DNA of 64,000 bases from Pegoplata infirma (lineage: Eukaryota; Arthropoda; Insecta; Diptera; Anthomyiidae). This document shows, in pieces, positions 1-10,523 of this stretch. The stretch covers positions 90,501,007 to 90,565,006 of the forward strand of contig OY992536.1 in NCBI GenBank assembly GCA_963921195.1. Reading direction: 5' to 3'. Position 1 is the first letter of the stretch. Each line of letters begins with the position of its first letter. Both the position numbers and the translations under genes were made by a program. The notes under the pieces are model-generated. The model saw only the letters and a list, made by a program, of their open reading frames with translations. It did not search any database and had not been told where the DNA came from.

Positions 1-119
1 TTTAAAGTCGTATTTTTGTATATCCAATGTTATAATGGTATTGTATTTTTAGAAGAGTCGTAATTTCTGCCTGGGAAGTGTAATGAAATTCACCGACTTT
101 TTTACATATTTTTTAAAAT

Positions 120-300
120 ACCAAAAAGTTTCGGTTTCGGCTAATATTCGGCCAAAATTTTGCCGAATACCGAATAGAGGCCGAAACCCCATTATTCGGC
201 CGAAACCGAGACCGAAACCGAATATTCGGTCGGACTCTATAAATCAGTTGTCAAAGGTCAGGCAAATTGAAAAAGTTCAACTTTTTTCAACCTGTGTAAT
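120..300. repeat. CCGAAAC / CCGAATATTCGG interspersed repeat
   Basis: From about 125 to 236 the sequence is a run of variants of TTTCGGTTTCGG, ATTCGGCCGAAAC and CCGAATATTCGG, many of them self-complementary. A related stretch lies at 30946-31040. From about 236 to 296, CAAAGGTCAGGCAAATTGAA and the following bases recur at 12652-12700, so this is also dispersed repeat. No protein is supportable. Bases 1-119 show nothing recognisable beyond AT-rich sequence. Confidence 0.6.
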
Positions 301-928
301 CTAACGTATATACTTCGAATTAAAAAAGGATTAATTATAGAGATCACAAAACTATAAAAATTCACGCCGAATTGATTCACAAGTTTGTTTTGACCACAAG
401 CCTATACCTCAATTTTCTAAAAAGCTTAAACAATCTTTAATAATGTGATGTAGCAACATCCGCTTTAGTTCGTAAATGTATTTATTTAATTTAGGACCAA
501 CTTTTTTGATATAAGATATGAAATTTGAAAAATTTATCAATAATCGATTTTCGTCTTTTCGATTTTTTAAGAAAATGAAATGCCATTACCAAATTTTTTC
601 ACCATTTTTGCAAAACCTAAATCTATTTGAAGCTGGACGTAGAAAAAATTGCATACTTCGTGTATCACCCTCATTCTAATTGTTTCAGTTGAAAAAGAAG
701 TTCATATGCTGTGGTGATTTGATTTGATTCCTAAGAACATATGAAAGACGTTCTTCAAAATCATTAAGTAAAGAACTGGTGAAGATGTTTTTATTGTTAC
801 TTTGTAGCATTTTTGGAAGTGATTTTAAAAGTACTTCCTACGGAATATGAAGTTCGGCACCTATCGCTACTTTGTATGTAGTGAAACTACTAATTCTTTT
901 TGAACCACTTCGTTTATTTTTTGCTGGG
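297..928 (+). repeat. Dispersed repeat unit A (uninterrupted copy; other copy at 54509-57991)
   Basis: This 632 bp unit starts at TAATCTAACG and ends at TTTTGCTGGG. The same sequence runs, with few differences, through 54509-57991, where it is broken by two insertions. The homology limits at both ends are sharp. The unit is therefore a mobile or duplicated repeat, not unique DNA. The GCTGGG end resembles the CCCAGC-type ends seen at 13356 and 13889. No coding frame is visible. It is useful as the empty-site reference for the nest at 54617. Confidence 0.75.
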
Positions 929-1283
929 ACACAATACATTATTAAGGGAAACTGCATCTAGATCAGAGCTTCTCACAAACTTTTGCTTCGCGACCCCTTT
1001 TCCATATTTCAAATTTCTCGCGACCCCCTCCCCCACATAAAAAAAAACAAGTGAGAAAATTTAAATCGGTCAAGACCGACCATATTATACTCTACAGGTT
1101 TTCCCAAAAACTGTTTCTCAAGTCCAAACATGGACTCATTAGATCCCTAGTTTTTGAGATCTTTAATTAGTGTAGAAAACACACAGAAGCAAAAATTGAG
1201 GAAAGTAGGCCTTTTTACTGCCAATAGACCGATTTTGCTGAATATCGAGCGAAATTTTTATATGAGAACTAATTGTAAGTCTA
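929..1283. repeat. Repeat fragments (hAT-end-like, then a TCGGTCAAGACCGACCAT repeat)
   Basis: CAGAGCTTCTCACAAACTTT at 965, followed by CGCGACCCC runs, resembles the end of a hAT MITE, but no matching partner or 8 bp duplication was found. From about 1058 the sequence AAATCGGTCAAGACCGACCA and AAGTCCAAACATGGACTC belongs to a dispersed family with relatives at 26323, 58069 and, by its inner part, 61390-62640. No gene is seen. Confidence 0.5.
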
Positions 1284-1605
1284 ACAAGTAAAAAAGTTAA
1301 ATCGGTCTTGCCGAATGTAGTGATACCCTCCACAATTTCTAAAAGATTATTGCAAAAACTTTATTTAAAAGGAAATTACTTTTGATTTTTTTTTTTTTAA
1401 ATTTCCGCGAAAAAAAATTTTGTTAAAAAAAATCCGCGATTTTTTTCTTTTTTTGTCCAAAAATATGTTTGTACTTGTTTAAATACTATTTGGTGTTTAA
1501 TTATGTTCACATAAGTCAAAAGCATTTTGTATTTTTAGGTTATGTTGAATGTACTAAAATATTTGAGGTGTCCTTACATTTTCGTTCATAACTTTTGAAC
1601 CGCTG
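1284..1605 (+). repeat. Dispersed GGGTATAAA-type repeat, 5' part (continues at 5504)
   Basis: It begins ACAAGTAAAAAAGTTAAATC and runs through CCGAATGTAGTGATACCCTC, as do the copies at 24296, 27529 and 31387. Homology stops at TTTTGAACCGCTG and resumes with CTGAACCGATATCGC at 5504, so the copy was split by the element at 1606-5503. Copies share an internal GACGGACATCGCTAG and a hairpin end giving GGGTATAAAA. It is non-coding, and its superfamily is not established. Confidence 0.8.
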
Positions 1606-2105
1606 CACTGTGGGCCAGGATTTCCATTTTTTGGCCAATAAGGTCTGTAAGGCAACACATATTTAAAAATATTTTTTTCGGAATGTCGACATCTTGAATT
1701 TTGTCCACCTTTAATATATTTTTATTAAAGCTTAAAGTTTTTTTTTTTGCATGAGGTTAAAGTCAATGTTTGAGATTTTTTTTATATTTTTTATTTATGA
1801 AACAAATAATTTTTTTTTGTACTTCGACACAATATTTTTTCAAATTTTCGGTGAAGTTCTCCTAAAGACATACCTGTTTGTTCAACACATGATATAAACT
1901 GCCAAAAGTAAGCTATAAGCATATTTTTTTTTTTAAATAAATTATGGAAATTCATACTTTTGTTGAAATCCGCCTTTTTCAACACCAAAGTCCAAAAAAG
2001 TCCAAACGATATTGACAAACCTCGAACTACGATCTGTCTCTGACAATGTATTCTATTCCCATTTTTGCGACCCTGTGCGACCGTTCATAAACTTTTGATC
2101 TAGAG

Positions 2106-2442
2106 CAATGGTTCCCAACCTTTTTAACGCCACGCCCCACTTTTAAGTTAAAAAAATTACGTTGTCCCCCCTACAATAAAGAAAAATTTGTTAATTTTTC
2201 TAATTTTTGTTTCTAACGATAAATTACTACTGGTTTAGCAAAGTTTTTGTAAAGTAAGCATTTAAACTAAGTTTTTAGTAAAAATATTATGCAATTAACA
2301 AAATTTTTGTAGTAAATTTTGCTAAAAAAAAATAGTTGTTGTAGTTAATTTGACTAAAAAAAATCATGAAAATTGCTCGTTGCCCCCCTGGAACCTTCAA
2401 ATTGCCCCCAGTGGGGCGAGAATCAAAGGTTGGGAACCATTG
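2106..2442. mobile_element. hAT MITE, 337 bp
   Basis: The termini are inverted (CAATGGTTCCCAACCTTTTT and AAAGGTTGGGAACCATTG). The 8 bp ATCTAGAG flanks both sides exactly (2098-2105 and 2443-2450). Eight-base duplications and this kind of CA(A/G)TGGTTCCCAACC end are typical of hAT MITEs. There is no coding capacity. It is nested in the Transib-like element. Confidence 0.9.
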
Positions 2443-2576
2443 ATCTAGAGGCAATAAACCAAAATATGACGTTTAGAAATGCTCTAAAATGGAACTTCAA
2501 CATTTTTCGATATTTTTGTTTCTATTGATTTCTAATAAAAAATGCCCCACTTTGACAACATTGGCGTGATAACTGC

Positions 2577-2938
2577 TGATGGGCACGTGAGTGAATTTTG
2601 ACTCACGTTGACTCACGCTCACGAAAAAAAAACCATAATTTATTCAACCGTTTTTTTCTCACACTTACTCGTTATTTACGTGAGTAAACAAAACACCACT
2701 CACGTGTGACTCACGCTCACGCTCACTCGTAACTCACGCTTAACATTTAAAACACGAAAAAAATTGTTAAAACTGAATCAATACAATTAAATAGTTTTGA
2801 CTCACGCAAAAAAATTGCACTCACTACGAATCACTCACGCAAAAAATTGTCTCACTCACTTATCACTCACGAACAAAAAATTTTAATCACGCTTACTTTC
2901 GATCACGAGTAATTAACGTGACCAGCGTCCATCTCTAG
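2577..2938. mobile_element. GTGAGTGA-rich repeat element, copy 1
   Basis: The stretch is dominated by variants of ACTCACG(C/T)TCACG. One end is GATGGGCACGTGAGTGA and the other reads GCGTCCATCTCTA, which are roughly inverted. A relative in the opposite orientation lies at about 50544-51016. Flanks GTGATAAC and GTGCTAAA agree at only six of eight positions, so a hAT-type duplication is possible but unproven. Confidence 0.55.
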
Positions 2939-3199
2939 TGCTAAACATTAAAGCTGGTAACGCATTTAAGCGGGCATATTTTGGCAATAGCATTTTTAAT
3001 ATTTTTTACGAAATTGTAAGCTTGTAGCATTATTTGTACATTTAGGATGGCAAATGCTTATTGGAAATAAAAAAGTTCTCTCTTAAATGAGCCACTGAAT
3101 ATATGAACTTTTTGACGCATTTAAAAGAGAAATATTTTATTAAAATCTTCTGATAAAAGCAAAAAGAGGGATTTATAAAAACTTAGAAATTTAAACATT

Positions 3200-4745
3200 C
3201 CCAGGTAAAAATCGTCATGTATGTAAACGTATGGACATATATGGGTTGATGTATGGACATGCATGATGACATATGAAACACATATGAACATATGATAGCA
3301 TATGTGGAATCATACGTTAATACAACGTGTAATGTTGAAGACATATAACAACAGCTCCTGTACTATATAATTTATTATCATACACATGATTAAACATTGA
3401 TTTCGGTAATTATTTCAAAATTACTGGCATTTTCGTCGAATACAACATGTAGATTTTTAAGGATCGTAGTGATAAGTTCAGATTTTATTTCGGTTTTGGA
3501 AGAAAATAGGGGACAAATATATTAAAGGATATCATTCATTGACACATATATGATTAACATTTATCTCAGTATTCATATTCTTTAGTTATGGCAGTGATTA
3601 TTTTAGATTTTATTTTGGTTTAAGGGAGAAAATAAGGGAAAGGGAATAGTGACCTTTGGCCTTTATCCATAAAAGCATTAAAAGACGAAAACCAATAACC
3701 ATTATTTCATCTCATTAACATTTCACATTGGACCTCAGAGCATTCATTTTCTGACGTGAAGCGTAAAAAAGCCACTTCAATCCTTACCTATCTCACATAA
3801 ACCATATTTGAGAATCATTCGAGGCTAAGGGAACAAAGTGAGACCCCCTTTATTCTTGCAAAATACCAAAGTCTATTTTGTAAAAAAAAGTTGCACGAGA
3901 ATATTTCAGAAGTGTGTGTTTAATGCTAAAAATCTTCAATTTCTATTATTAAAAAACTCGAAATAATTTTTAGAATTCATTTTTGGTAGCAAACATTAAT
4001 AAAAGAAATTACATTTTTTTATTTATAAATTTGTTTCCTACTGTTTGTTTTTTTTTTTTTTTTTGTATCTGTTGTCAAAACTTTGATTTTTATTTTCATA
4101 ATTTTGAAAACTCCAAAAAAATATAAAACAATTATCACACATTTGATAAATTATTTTGGCAAAATAATATCGTTTGATTTGCGGAAAATAAAAGGTAATA
4201 TAAATTGTTAATAAAATTAAGATAAATCTTCTTATAATTATCTATTCTTTTTACAGATTTGTTAACTTATATTTCTTATTGGTACGAGACCGAAACCGCG
4301 TCAAAAATTCCACATTTGCAGAGGAAAATCATCACCAACGAAAACTACACAAAAATGAATTCAACCACTTAAGTTAAAGCCAAAATAAATTCTGAAAGGA
4401 TGTGTAAGATATGGATGTGTAAGATACGCCAAATTTAAATAATTAACTTTTTTTATACGCATGAAACTTAAAATGCGTCGCGTATAAAATCTTGTAGTTT
4501 AACTTTTTAAAATCAATTTTATTAACAATAAACTATTTTTTAAAAAATTTTATTGTTTTTTTATGCTATAACGCATGCAAAAGAATATAAAATTATATGA
4601 AATTATTATGTATATGAAAATATGTGCGAACATATATGAACACGTATGCTCATATGCCTACATATTACCTCAATTTTCGTCCATGCACATATATGGGTGA
4701 TCATATATGTTCATACGTGTACATACGTGATGATTTCTAACCGGG
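3200..4745. mobile_element. TIR element with CCC...GGG ends, 1.5 kb
   Basis: The left end CCCAGGTAAAAATCGTCATG is the inverted match, with some mismatches, of the right end, which reads ACGTGATGATTTCTAACCGGG. Both ends continue with CATATATG- and CATACGTA-rich sequence. The base pair TT flanks both sides. No transposase is present. The CCC(A/G)G ends and 2 bp flank duplication resemble those of the elements at 31046 and 54617. Superfamily unassigned. Confidence 0.6.
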
Positions 4746-4782
4746 TTGTACATTTTTTTTTAAAAGCTATGTCCTAAATTTT

Positions 4783-5385
4783 GGATCCGCCATTTTGATT
4801 TCAAAAAATATGAGTTCGTATTCGTGTTGTGCAATCATTTCCTAGTGATATTTTGAAACATTAATCAATAATTTAAATATCTTGTCCGCCATATTGGATC
4901 CGCTATTTTGAATATTTGATTCTTAAATCAGATTTGGCATTCCAAAAACTATCAAAATCAGACAACATAGAAAAAAACTTAATATTTTACGAATATGAGC
5001 TCCGATAAAAATATCGGAGCTCATATTCGTAATTATTGACCCTAAATACATCAAAAATTACTAATTTAAGTACAATTAGCTAAGAATTACAAAAGCATAT
5101 TCGCCATATTGGATCCGCCATTTTGAATTTCAAATCTTTAATTCCCAAATCAGTTTTAACATCCGAAAAACCATTATAATCGAGTTTTTGGCCAAAAGAG
5201 ACAACATATAAAAAATTTTAAATTTAAATTTGTCGCCATATTGGATCCGCCATTTTGAATTTTAAAAGTCTGAGCTCATATTCGTTATTAGCGACCCCAA
5301 ATACATCGATAATAATTATATTAAGCACAATAAACAAAGAATTAAAAAATCATGTCCGCCATTTTGGATCCGCCATTTTGAATTT
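4783..5385. repeat. Five spaced copies of a GGATCCGCCATTTTGAAT module
   Basis: GGATCCGC(C/T)ATTTTGA(A/T)T, usually preceded by CGCCATATT, starts near 4783, 4898, 5109, 5238 and 5364, in the same orientation and with spacings of roughly 115-210 bp. Between them at 4989-5030 lies a near-perfect palindrome centred on ATCGGAGCTCATATTCG and its complement. The block is subterminal to the Transib-like right end, a usual place for transposase-binding repeats, but that role is inferred. Confidence 0.7.
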
Positions 5386-5503
5386 TGAATTTTTTTCCAG
5401 AATCGTGATCAGCGATCCTTTAACACCCATATGCAATACTTTTTTGACATATAGGTTAAGCGGTCTATTTATGGCCAAAATTCAGGGATGCTGGCCCACA
5501 GTG

Positions 5504-5750
5504 CGCTGAACCGATATCGCTCAAATGCAATACCAAACTTCTCGGGAGAACTTCCAATATATATGTTTAATAACAGTCACCTCTGTTTTGTATTTTGGAC
5601 GTGATCACATTTTCCACAGACAGACGGACATCGCTAGAATGTCTTAAAATCGATCGGGCATCATGAATATACATACTTTATGGGGTCCCAGACCGATATT
5701 TCGATGAGTTACAAACGGAAAGACAAACTTATGTAAACCCTCTATTTAAA
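5504..5750 (+). repeat. Dispersed GGGTATAAA-type repeat, 3' part
   Basis: This resumes the copy begun at 1284. It carries CTGAACCGATATCGCTCAAA, GACGGACATCGCTAGAATG, TACTTTATGGGGTCCCAGAC and GAGTTACAAACGGAA, in the order seen at 24600-24900. Only a single GACGGAC remains of the usual GACA run. The terminal hairpin has decayed (ACCCTCTATTTAAA). Bases 5751-5957 hold nothing recognisable. Confidence 0.8.
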
Positions 5751-5960
5751 AATTTTGCTTTTTAAACATATTAGATAATTTTGAAGCCCTTACGAGCTAT
5801 GAAGCTTAAAATGGCGCATACAATAAAGTTGTCGGATTTAAAGTTGTTGAAATTTGAAAGGAAAAATAATATGAATTATGGCAAGGGTGGAAAGACGAAA
5901 GGAAAAGGGGGTAAATTAATTCTGTTTTTTTTTTCAAAGTTTTTTGAAGCCGACTGATAA

Positions 5961-7175
5961 CACTGCATGACAAAACTAACCACTTTTTTAGAAAACAAGA
6001 GGTACGACCATCATTTCAATATATTTCGGACATGCTGAATCGAATGGCGTACTCCGTTTTTCGATGTATGGTACAGTTTTCTTGTAAAATGTCATTAAAG
6101 ATTGGCTGATTTTCAGCTGCTTTTTTAACAAAAAAAATTGCAAAGCTAATGATTTTTAAATTTTATGGCATGGAAAACAAAGATATAACTTGTAGCAATA
6201 TTTCTAATATAAATTTGCTTTAAAGCTTTTCATCTTAAGCCTTTTAATTCGCGGATTTCTTCATTTTTGTAAGTTTTCGCGAAATTAACCGCTAAATTGG
6301 TCTCTGATAAAAAACTTGCATTTTGTGGATCATAAAGGCGTCCATGACACTACGAATAGTGGAAAAAAAACATCTATGTTATATGGACCATCATGATGAA
6401 AATCGCGAAAAACAGTTTTTTTGTATATGGCAGCATCACTTTAGGAGATGATTTGAGGCTTCATCTTTTAGTATAAAATGTGGGAACCTTAAACAATGAA
6501 CTGACCCAAAATTTGTCCAAAAAAGTTTTCATTTGCAAAAGTTATCTTAACAAAAACTATAATTATTGTATCGCAAACACTGAAATAATAGTTTTTGTTA
6601 AGATAACTTTTGCAAATGAAAACGTTTTTGGCCGAACTTTTGGTCAGTTAGTTGTTTAAGGTTCCCACATTATATACTAAAAGATGGAACCTTAAATCAT
6701 CTCGTAAAGTGATGCTGGCATATACAAAAAAACGGTTTTTCGCGATTTTCATCATGATGGTCCATATAACATAGCTGTTTTTGTCCACTATTCGCATTGT
6801 TAGGGATGCATTTTTGATTTATTATAAGCAAGTTTTTTATCAAATACCAATTTGGCTGTTAATTTCGCGAAAACCTTAAAAAATGAAGAAATTCGCGAAT
6901 TTATGGGCTTATATTGAAAAGCTTTAAACCAAATTTGCATAAGAAATGTTGCTAGAAGTCATATCTTTGTTTTCCATGTCATAAAATTTATAAACCATTT
7001 AGTTTGCACATTTTTTTGTTAAAAAACTTGCACGAAATCAGCAAATCTTTAACGACATTTTGCAAGAAAACTGTACCATACATCTAAAAACGGAGTACGC
7101 CATTCAAATCAGCATGTCCGAAATATATAGAAATGATGGTCGTAACTCTTGTTTATTTTTTAGTGTTCCGCAGTG
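5961..7175. mobile_element. 1.2 kb fold-back element with TAA duplication
   Basis: Positions 5961-6560 and about 6587-7175 are inverted copies of each other along almost their whole length, leaving a loop of about 26 bases. Landmarks on both arms include GTATGGTACAGTTTTCTTG, TTCGCGAAATTAAC and GGACCATCATGATGAAAATC. The ends read CACTGCATGACAAAA and GCAGTG, flanked on both sides by TAA (5958-5960, 7176-7178). A 3 bp TAA/TTA duplication fits PIF/Harbinger-type insertion but the ends are not diagnostic. One arm of a sister copy lies at 20950-23338. Confidence 0.8.
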
Positions 7176-7384
7176 TAAGCTGAAAAGCTAAAAATAGGCA
7201 GATCCTAACGTAGCCGTATATTTTGATAACTCGCAATCACCAAAAAATTATGCTTTACTTTTTTTAGAAATTTTAATAATTTTAGCATGATGTTTACTAA
7301 ACTTTTCGTGACCCCCTTGAAATGCTTCCGCGACCCCCTAGGGGGTCGCGTTGTTGACGGTGAACAACTCGTCAACAACTGGTA
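7176..7384. repeat. CGCGACCCCCTAGGGGGTCGCG-type hAT-like remnant
   Basis: At about 7300-7350 AAACTTTTCGTGACCCCC is followed by a CGCGACCCC / GGGGTCGCG hairpin. This resembles the stretch at 965-1050 and common hAT MITE ends. No partner end or target duplication was found. Otherwise AT-rich, with no gene. Confidence 0.35.
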
Positions 7385-7689
7385 CACACTAAGATCGTGT
7401 TAAAAGAGACTTAAGAGTACCAATATTATTAAAATGCTTACATCAGTTAAAGGTGGTATTTTAACAAAAATTGCACTAAATTTATTCCGAAGTTTTGTAA
7501 GATCTAAAATAGAATATTCAAGAACCACAGCAGCAAATACACCTGCTTACATTAATAACAAGATAATGGTATTTCAAAATCCGATATTGAGAAGATGTCT
7601 TGGGTTAACGCCCTCTTCACCAGTACATAATATTTATGCTCTTGCTAATGAGCTGCCCCCAGCTGAACGTGGAAAGTTGTTAACTGTGA
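7385..7689 (+). pseudogene. LINE reverse transcriptase C-terminal fragment
   Basis: An open frame from 7434 reads KMLTSVKGGILTKIALNLF then RSFVRSKIEYS and ILRRCLGLTPSSPVHNIYAL, ending in ANELPPAERG. This is the pattern of the region just after the RT domain in non-LTR elements of the I/Jockey type, where an R-S-x-(L/F)-x-R-S-K-(L/I)-(D/E)-Y segment is followed by (P)V..LY.E(A/L)..PP. Homology starts near 7385 and stops at the CAGGGGCG insertion at about 7690. The same LINE continues at 9596, 10524, 10897 and 12175. No active RT core is present. Dead copy. Confidence 0.75.
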
Positions 7690-9595
7690 GCAGGGGCGTA
7701 TCCAGGATTTTATTTCGGTGGGGGCCCAACATTTTTTAAAATTTTTTTTTTTACAAAAAATTTACATAACAGCACATGTTTTAGAATTTTTCTTGATCTT
7801 TTCCTTAAACTGAATGTAACACAATCAGATTCTTCATTTTTGTGTAAGTTTAAAACTGTTGGGGGAAAAAAATTAATTTTTTTTTTTATATTTTAAAATT
7901 TTTTGAGAGACAAGCCTTTTTTTATATTGTGAATTTTATCAGATGCACATACATTTTTACAAAGAAGGTTATCAGCATCTGAATTTGTTTTCAAAGAAAA
8001 GTCTAAGATTCTATGACAATTTCCAGTTAAGACAGTTTTTATTATAGAAAAAGTCAAAGACTCTAAATCATATTTCCAAAGGAAAACGTTTCTCGGGAAA
8101 AAATCACTTTAGAAAATGATTCTATAAACATATTCATAAAACACTTTTCCAAAAGCAAAGAATCCGATTGTAAGACATTTTCCCAGAATCTGAGATTCTG
8201 AAACATATAAGAAAAATAATTCACATTGTGAGACCTTTTTAAAAAGAAAACAGTATAAAAAAGTTTTAGATTCTAAAATCTTTTTTCTAAAGAAAAACTC
8301 ACGGATTCTGAGAAAATTTTCCTTTAGAAAAAGTCTAAGATATTTAGACATTTTTCCTATAGAAAGATTTTCTAATTCTGACACATTTTTCCTATAGAAA
8401 GTCTCAAATTCTTATAAAAAACGTCTCAGATTCTTCGACATTTTTCCTATAGAAAAAGTCTCAGATTCTTTGACATTTTTCCTATAGAAAATGTATCAGA
8501 TCCTCAGACATTTTTTATACAGAAAATTTCTTAGATTCTGAAACATTTTTCCTATCGAAAAAGTCTCAGATGCTTAATTATACACTTTTCCTATAGAAAA
8601 AGTCTTAAATTCTTAGACATTTTCCTGTAGAACAAGTCTCAGATTCTGAGACCTTTTGCCTACATATAGGAAATTGGCAGATTCTGAAACATTTTTCATA
8701 AAGGAAAAGCATCAGATTCTGAGACATTTTCCTAAAGAAAAAGTGTCAGATTCTGAAATATTTTTTCCATAGAAATATACGCAGATTCTGAGACATTATT
8801 CTTATAGACAAAGATATTTTTACAATAGAAAAAGTCTCAGATTTGGAGCATTTTTCAATACAAAAAGTCTCAGCTTGTGTCTCTGAGACATTTTTCCTAT
8901 ACACAAAATCTTAAATTTTGAGATAATTTTCCTTAAGAAAAATTCGTTGATTCTGACACATTTTTCGTAAAAAAAGTATAAGATTCTGAGAAATTTTTTC
9001 TAGATTGTAAGAAAAATTCTCAGATTCAGAGACATTATTCCTATAGAAAGTTCTCATATTCTGAAACATTTTTTATATAGAAAAGAATTTTTTATAGAAA
9101 AAGTGTCAGATTCTGAGACATTTTTCCTAGAGAAAAAGTCTTAGATTCTGAGAAAAAGGCTAATATCTTAAGACATTATTCTTATAGAAAAAGTCTTAGA
9201 TTCTCAGACATTTTTCTTATAGAAAGTTTTAGATTCTGAGATATTTTTTGTATGAAATAGGCTCGTTCTGACACATTTTTCTAAAAGACAAAGACGCATT
9301 TTAATATTTGACTACAAGTTACTTACAATTAGGTCCATTTTTTGTGTACATAAAGCTTCAGGTTCTATGATATTTTTTCATTAGAATCTTAAGTTGAAAA
9401 GTTTCAAATTCTAAGAAAAAATTTTCAGACTTGGAGATTATTTTAAATTATTTGAAAACATTTATCTTCCAAAAATTTTGGATTCTTGTTTTTCGAATTT
9501 TCTTAAGAAGTTTTTTAATATTGTACTAGTTATTTGATACCAAATCCTGAAATTTGTGAAATCATTTCGGGGGGGGCCCGGGCCCCCGGGCCTAT
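7690..9595. mobile_element. Insertion in the LINE, hAT-like CAGGGGCG end
   Basis: The left end CAGGGGCGTATCCAGGATTT matches a common insect hAT-type terminus. The right side ends in a GGGGGGGCCCGGGCCCCCGG run at about 9571-9590, with no good inverted match to the left end, so the right terminus is probably lost. It separates two parts of one LINE. Its interior is mostly the degenerate tandem array listed next. No 8 bp duplication was found, so the family call is tentative. Confidence 0.5.
8020..9480. repeat. Degenerate tandem array, about 33-35 bp monomer
   Basis: About forty diverged copies of CAGATTCTGAGACATTTTTC followed by CTATAGAAAAAGTCT. The reverse complement of this monomer is the unit of the homogeneous array at 47515-49990. 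Copies here differ by substitutions and by missing pieces, so the array is old. Short pieces of the same motif occur at about 11570-11600 and 21430-21480. No open frame of interest. Confidence 0.85.
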
Positions 9596-9853
9596 AAAGG
9601 CAAGTTACAGTTACAGTTTCGTTTATTATGAATTTAAACCTATTTTTGATAATATTGAGTGCGGCTGCATGACTTCTAGGAGTGATAGGCTAATGGTCCT
9701 TACAAATACAATTCCTGGTAAAAAACAGGACGTTTCTAAGGAAATGATTCAATCTATATATTTGAAAAATTGAACTATTATTACGATCAAAAGTATTCTA
9801 TTCTTTCCACGGATGCATCTGTTGTGGCTGATCGGGCAGGATGTGGTGTACAT
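9596..9853 (+). pseudogene. LINE fragment: linker and start of RNase H
   Basis: The frame reads KASYSYSFVYYEFKPIF and, after a frame change near 9770, ILSTDASVVADRAGCGV. TDAS with a following G-x-G-V is the first RNase H strand, bearing the first catalytic Asp. It continues the LINE from 7689 across the insertion. It is interrupted at 9854 by a hAT element and resumes at 10524. Frame breaks show it is dead. Confidence 0.7.
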
Positions 9854-10523
9854 TAGGGTTATAACTTTTTTTGGACAAAAAAAGTCCATCCCACCACGCT
9901 ATTGGCAATGTTGTACAGATAACAAAAATCTATTTTTTCGGTCATTTCGGTGAAAAAAGTTCACGCACCGAATGCAATTTCTAAAACTCCCCCAAGAATG
10001 ATTTTTTTTATTTTTTTGTTTTAAAAATTTTATATTATGACGTCATATCTTAATTATTTGAAAATTATTACAAACTCATGTTTACATATCAGAAGGAACC
10101 AACATTTAACTTATTTATAACATCCGCGAAAAAGCACCAAAATTCAGCGATTATAATCTTTAGTTGCTGAAAAGAATTACTGCCTCATAGCACCTATCAC
10201 TTGACACTAAAATTTAGCTAATTTAAAAAATCCGCGAAATAGCGTCAAAATATCGCAATTTTTCCGCGCCCTCCATTCAACTGATGAGATTTTGTTTTTT
10301 TAATAATGAAATTACAAGAAAATCCTAAATATTTTGCAATTAAATATAATTTGTTTATACTAAAAGAAAAACTAATATTCAAAATTGCATCGCGTTTGGT
10401 ACGTGAACTTTTTTAACGATCGCGAAAAAGTAAGACATCATTTCTTAATATTTTTTCATGTCCTATACGACTATGGGATGAACTTTTTGATATTTGCAAA
10501 AAATTGAAAAAGTTATAACCCTA
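9854..10523. mobile_element. hAT element, 670 bp, inside LINE RNase H
   Basis: Termini TAGGGTTATAACTTTTT and AAAAAGTTATAACCCTA are inverted. Flanks GTGTACAT (9846-9853) and GTGAACAT (10524-10531) form an 8 bp duplication with one mismatch. No transposase frame. Joining the flanks restores LINE similarity, which confirms the ends. Confidence 0.85.

Larger units (their letters stand above)
1606..5503. mobile_element. Transib-like non-autonomous DNA transposon, 3.9 kb
   Basis: The ends are inverted: CACTGTGGGCCAG at 1606 and CTGGCCCACAGTG at 5491-5503. Similarity continues inward (a TTTTTGGCCA-TAA block about 20 bp in at both ends). It sits inside a dispersed repeat whose intact copies read AACCGCTGAACCG; here CGCTG is present on both sides (1601-1605 and 5504-5508), a 5 bp duplication. 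A GC-rich 5 bp duplication and ends beginning CAC(A/T)NTG are known traits of the Transib superfamily, relatives of RAG1. No transposase frame remains. The interior holds later insertions at 2106, about 2577 and 3200. Chapaev-type elements are a less likely alternative (4 bp duplications). Confidence 0.7.

Noticed and set aside
965..7357. One 6.4 kb hAT element bounded by the CGCGACCCC stretches at 965 and 7310
   Set aside because: The two stretches are in the same rather than opposite orientation over most of their length, and the flanks (ATCTAGAT, AACAACTC) do not match.
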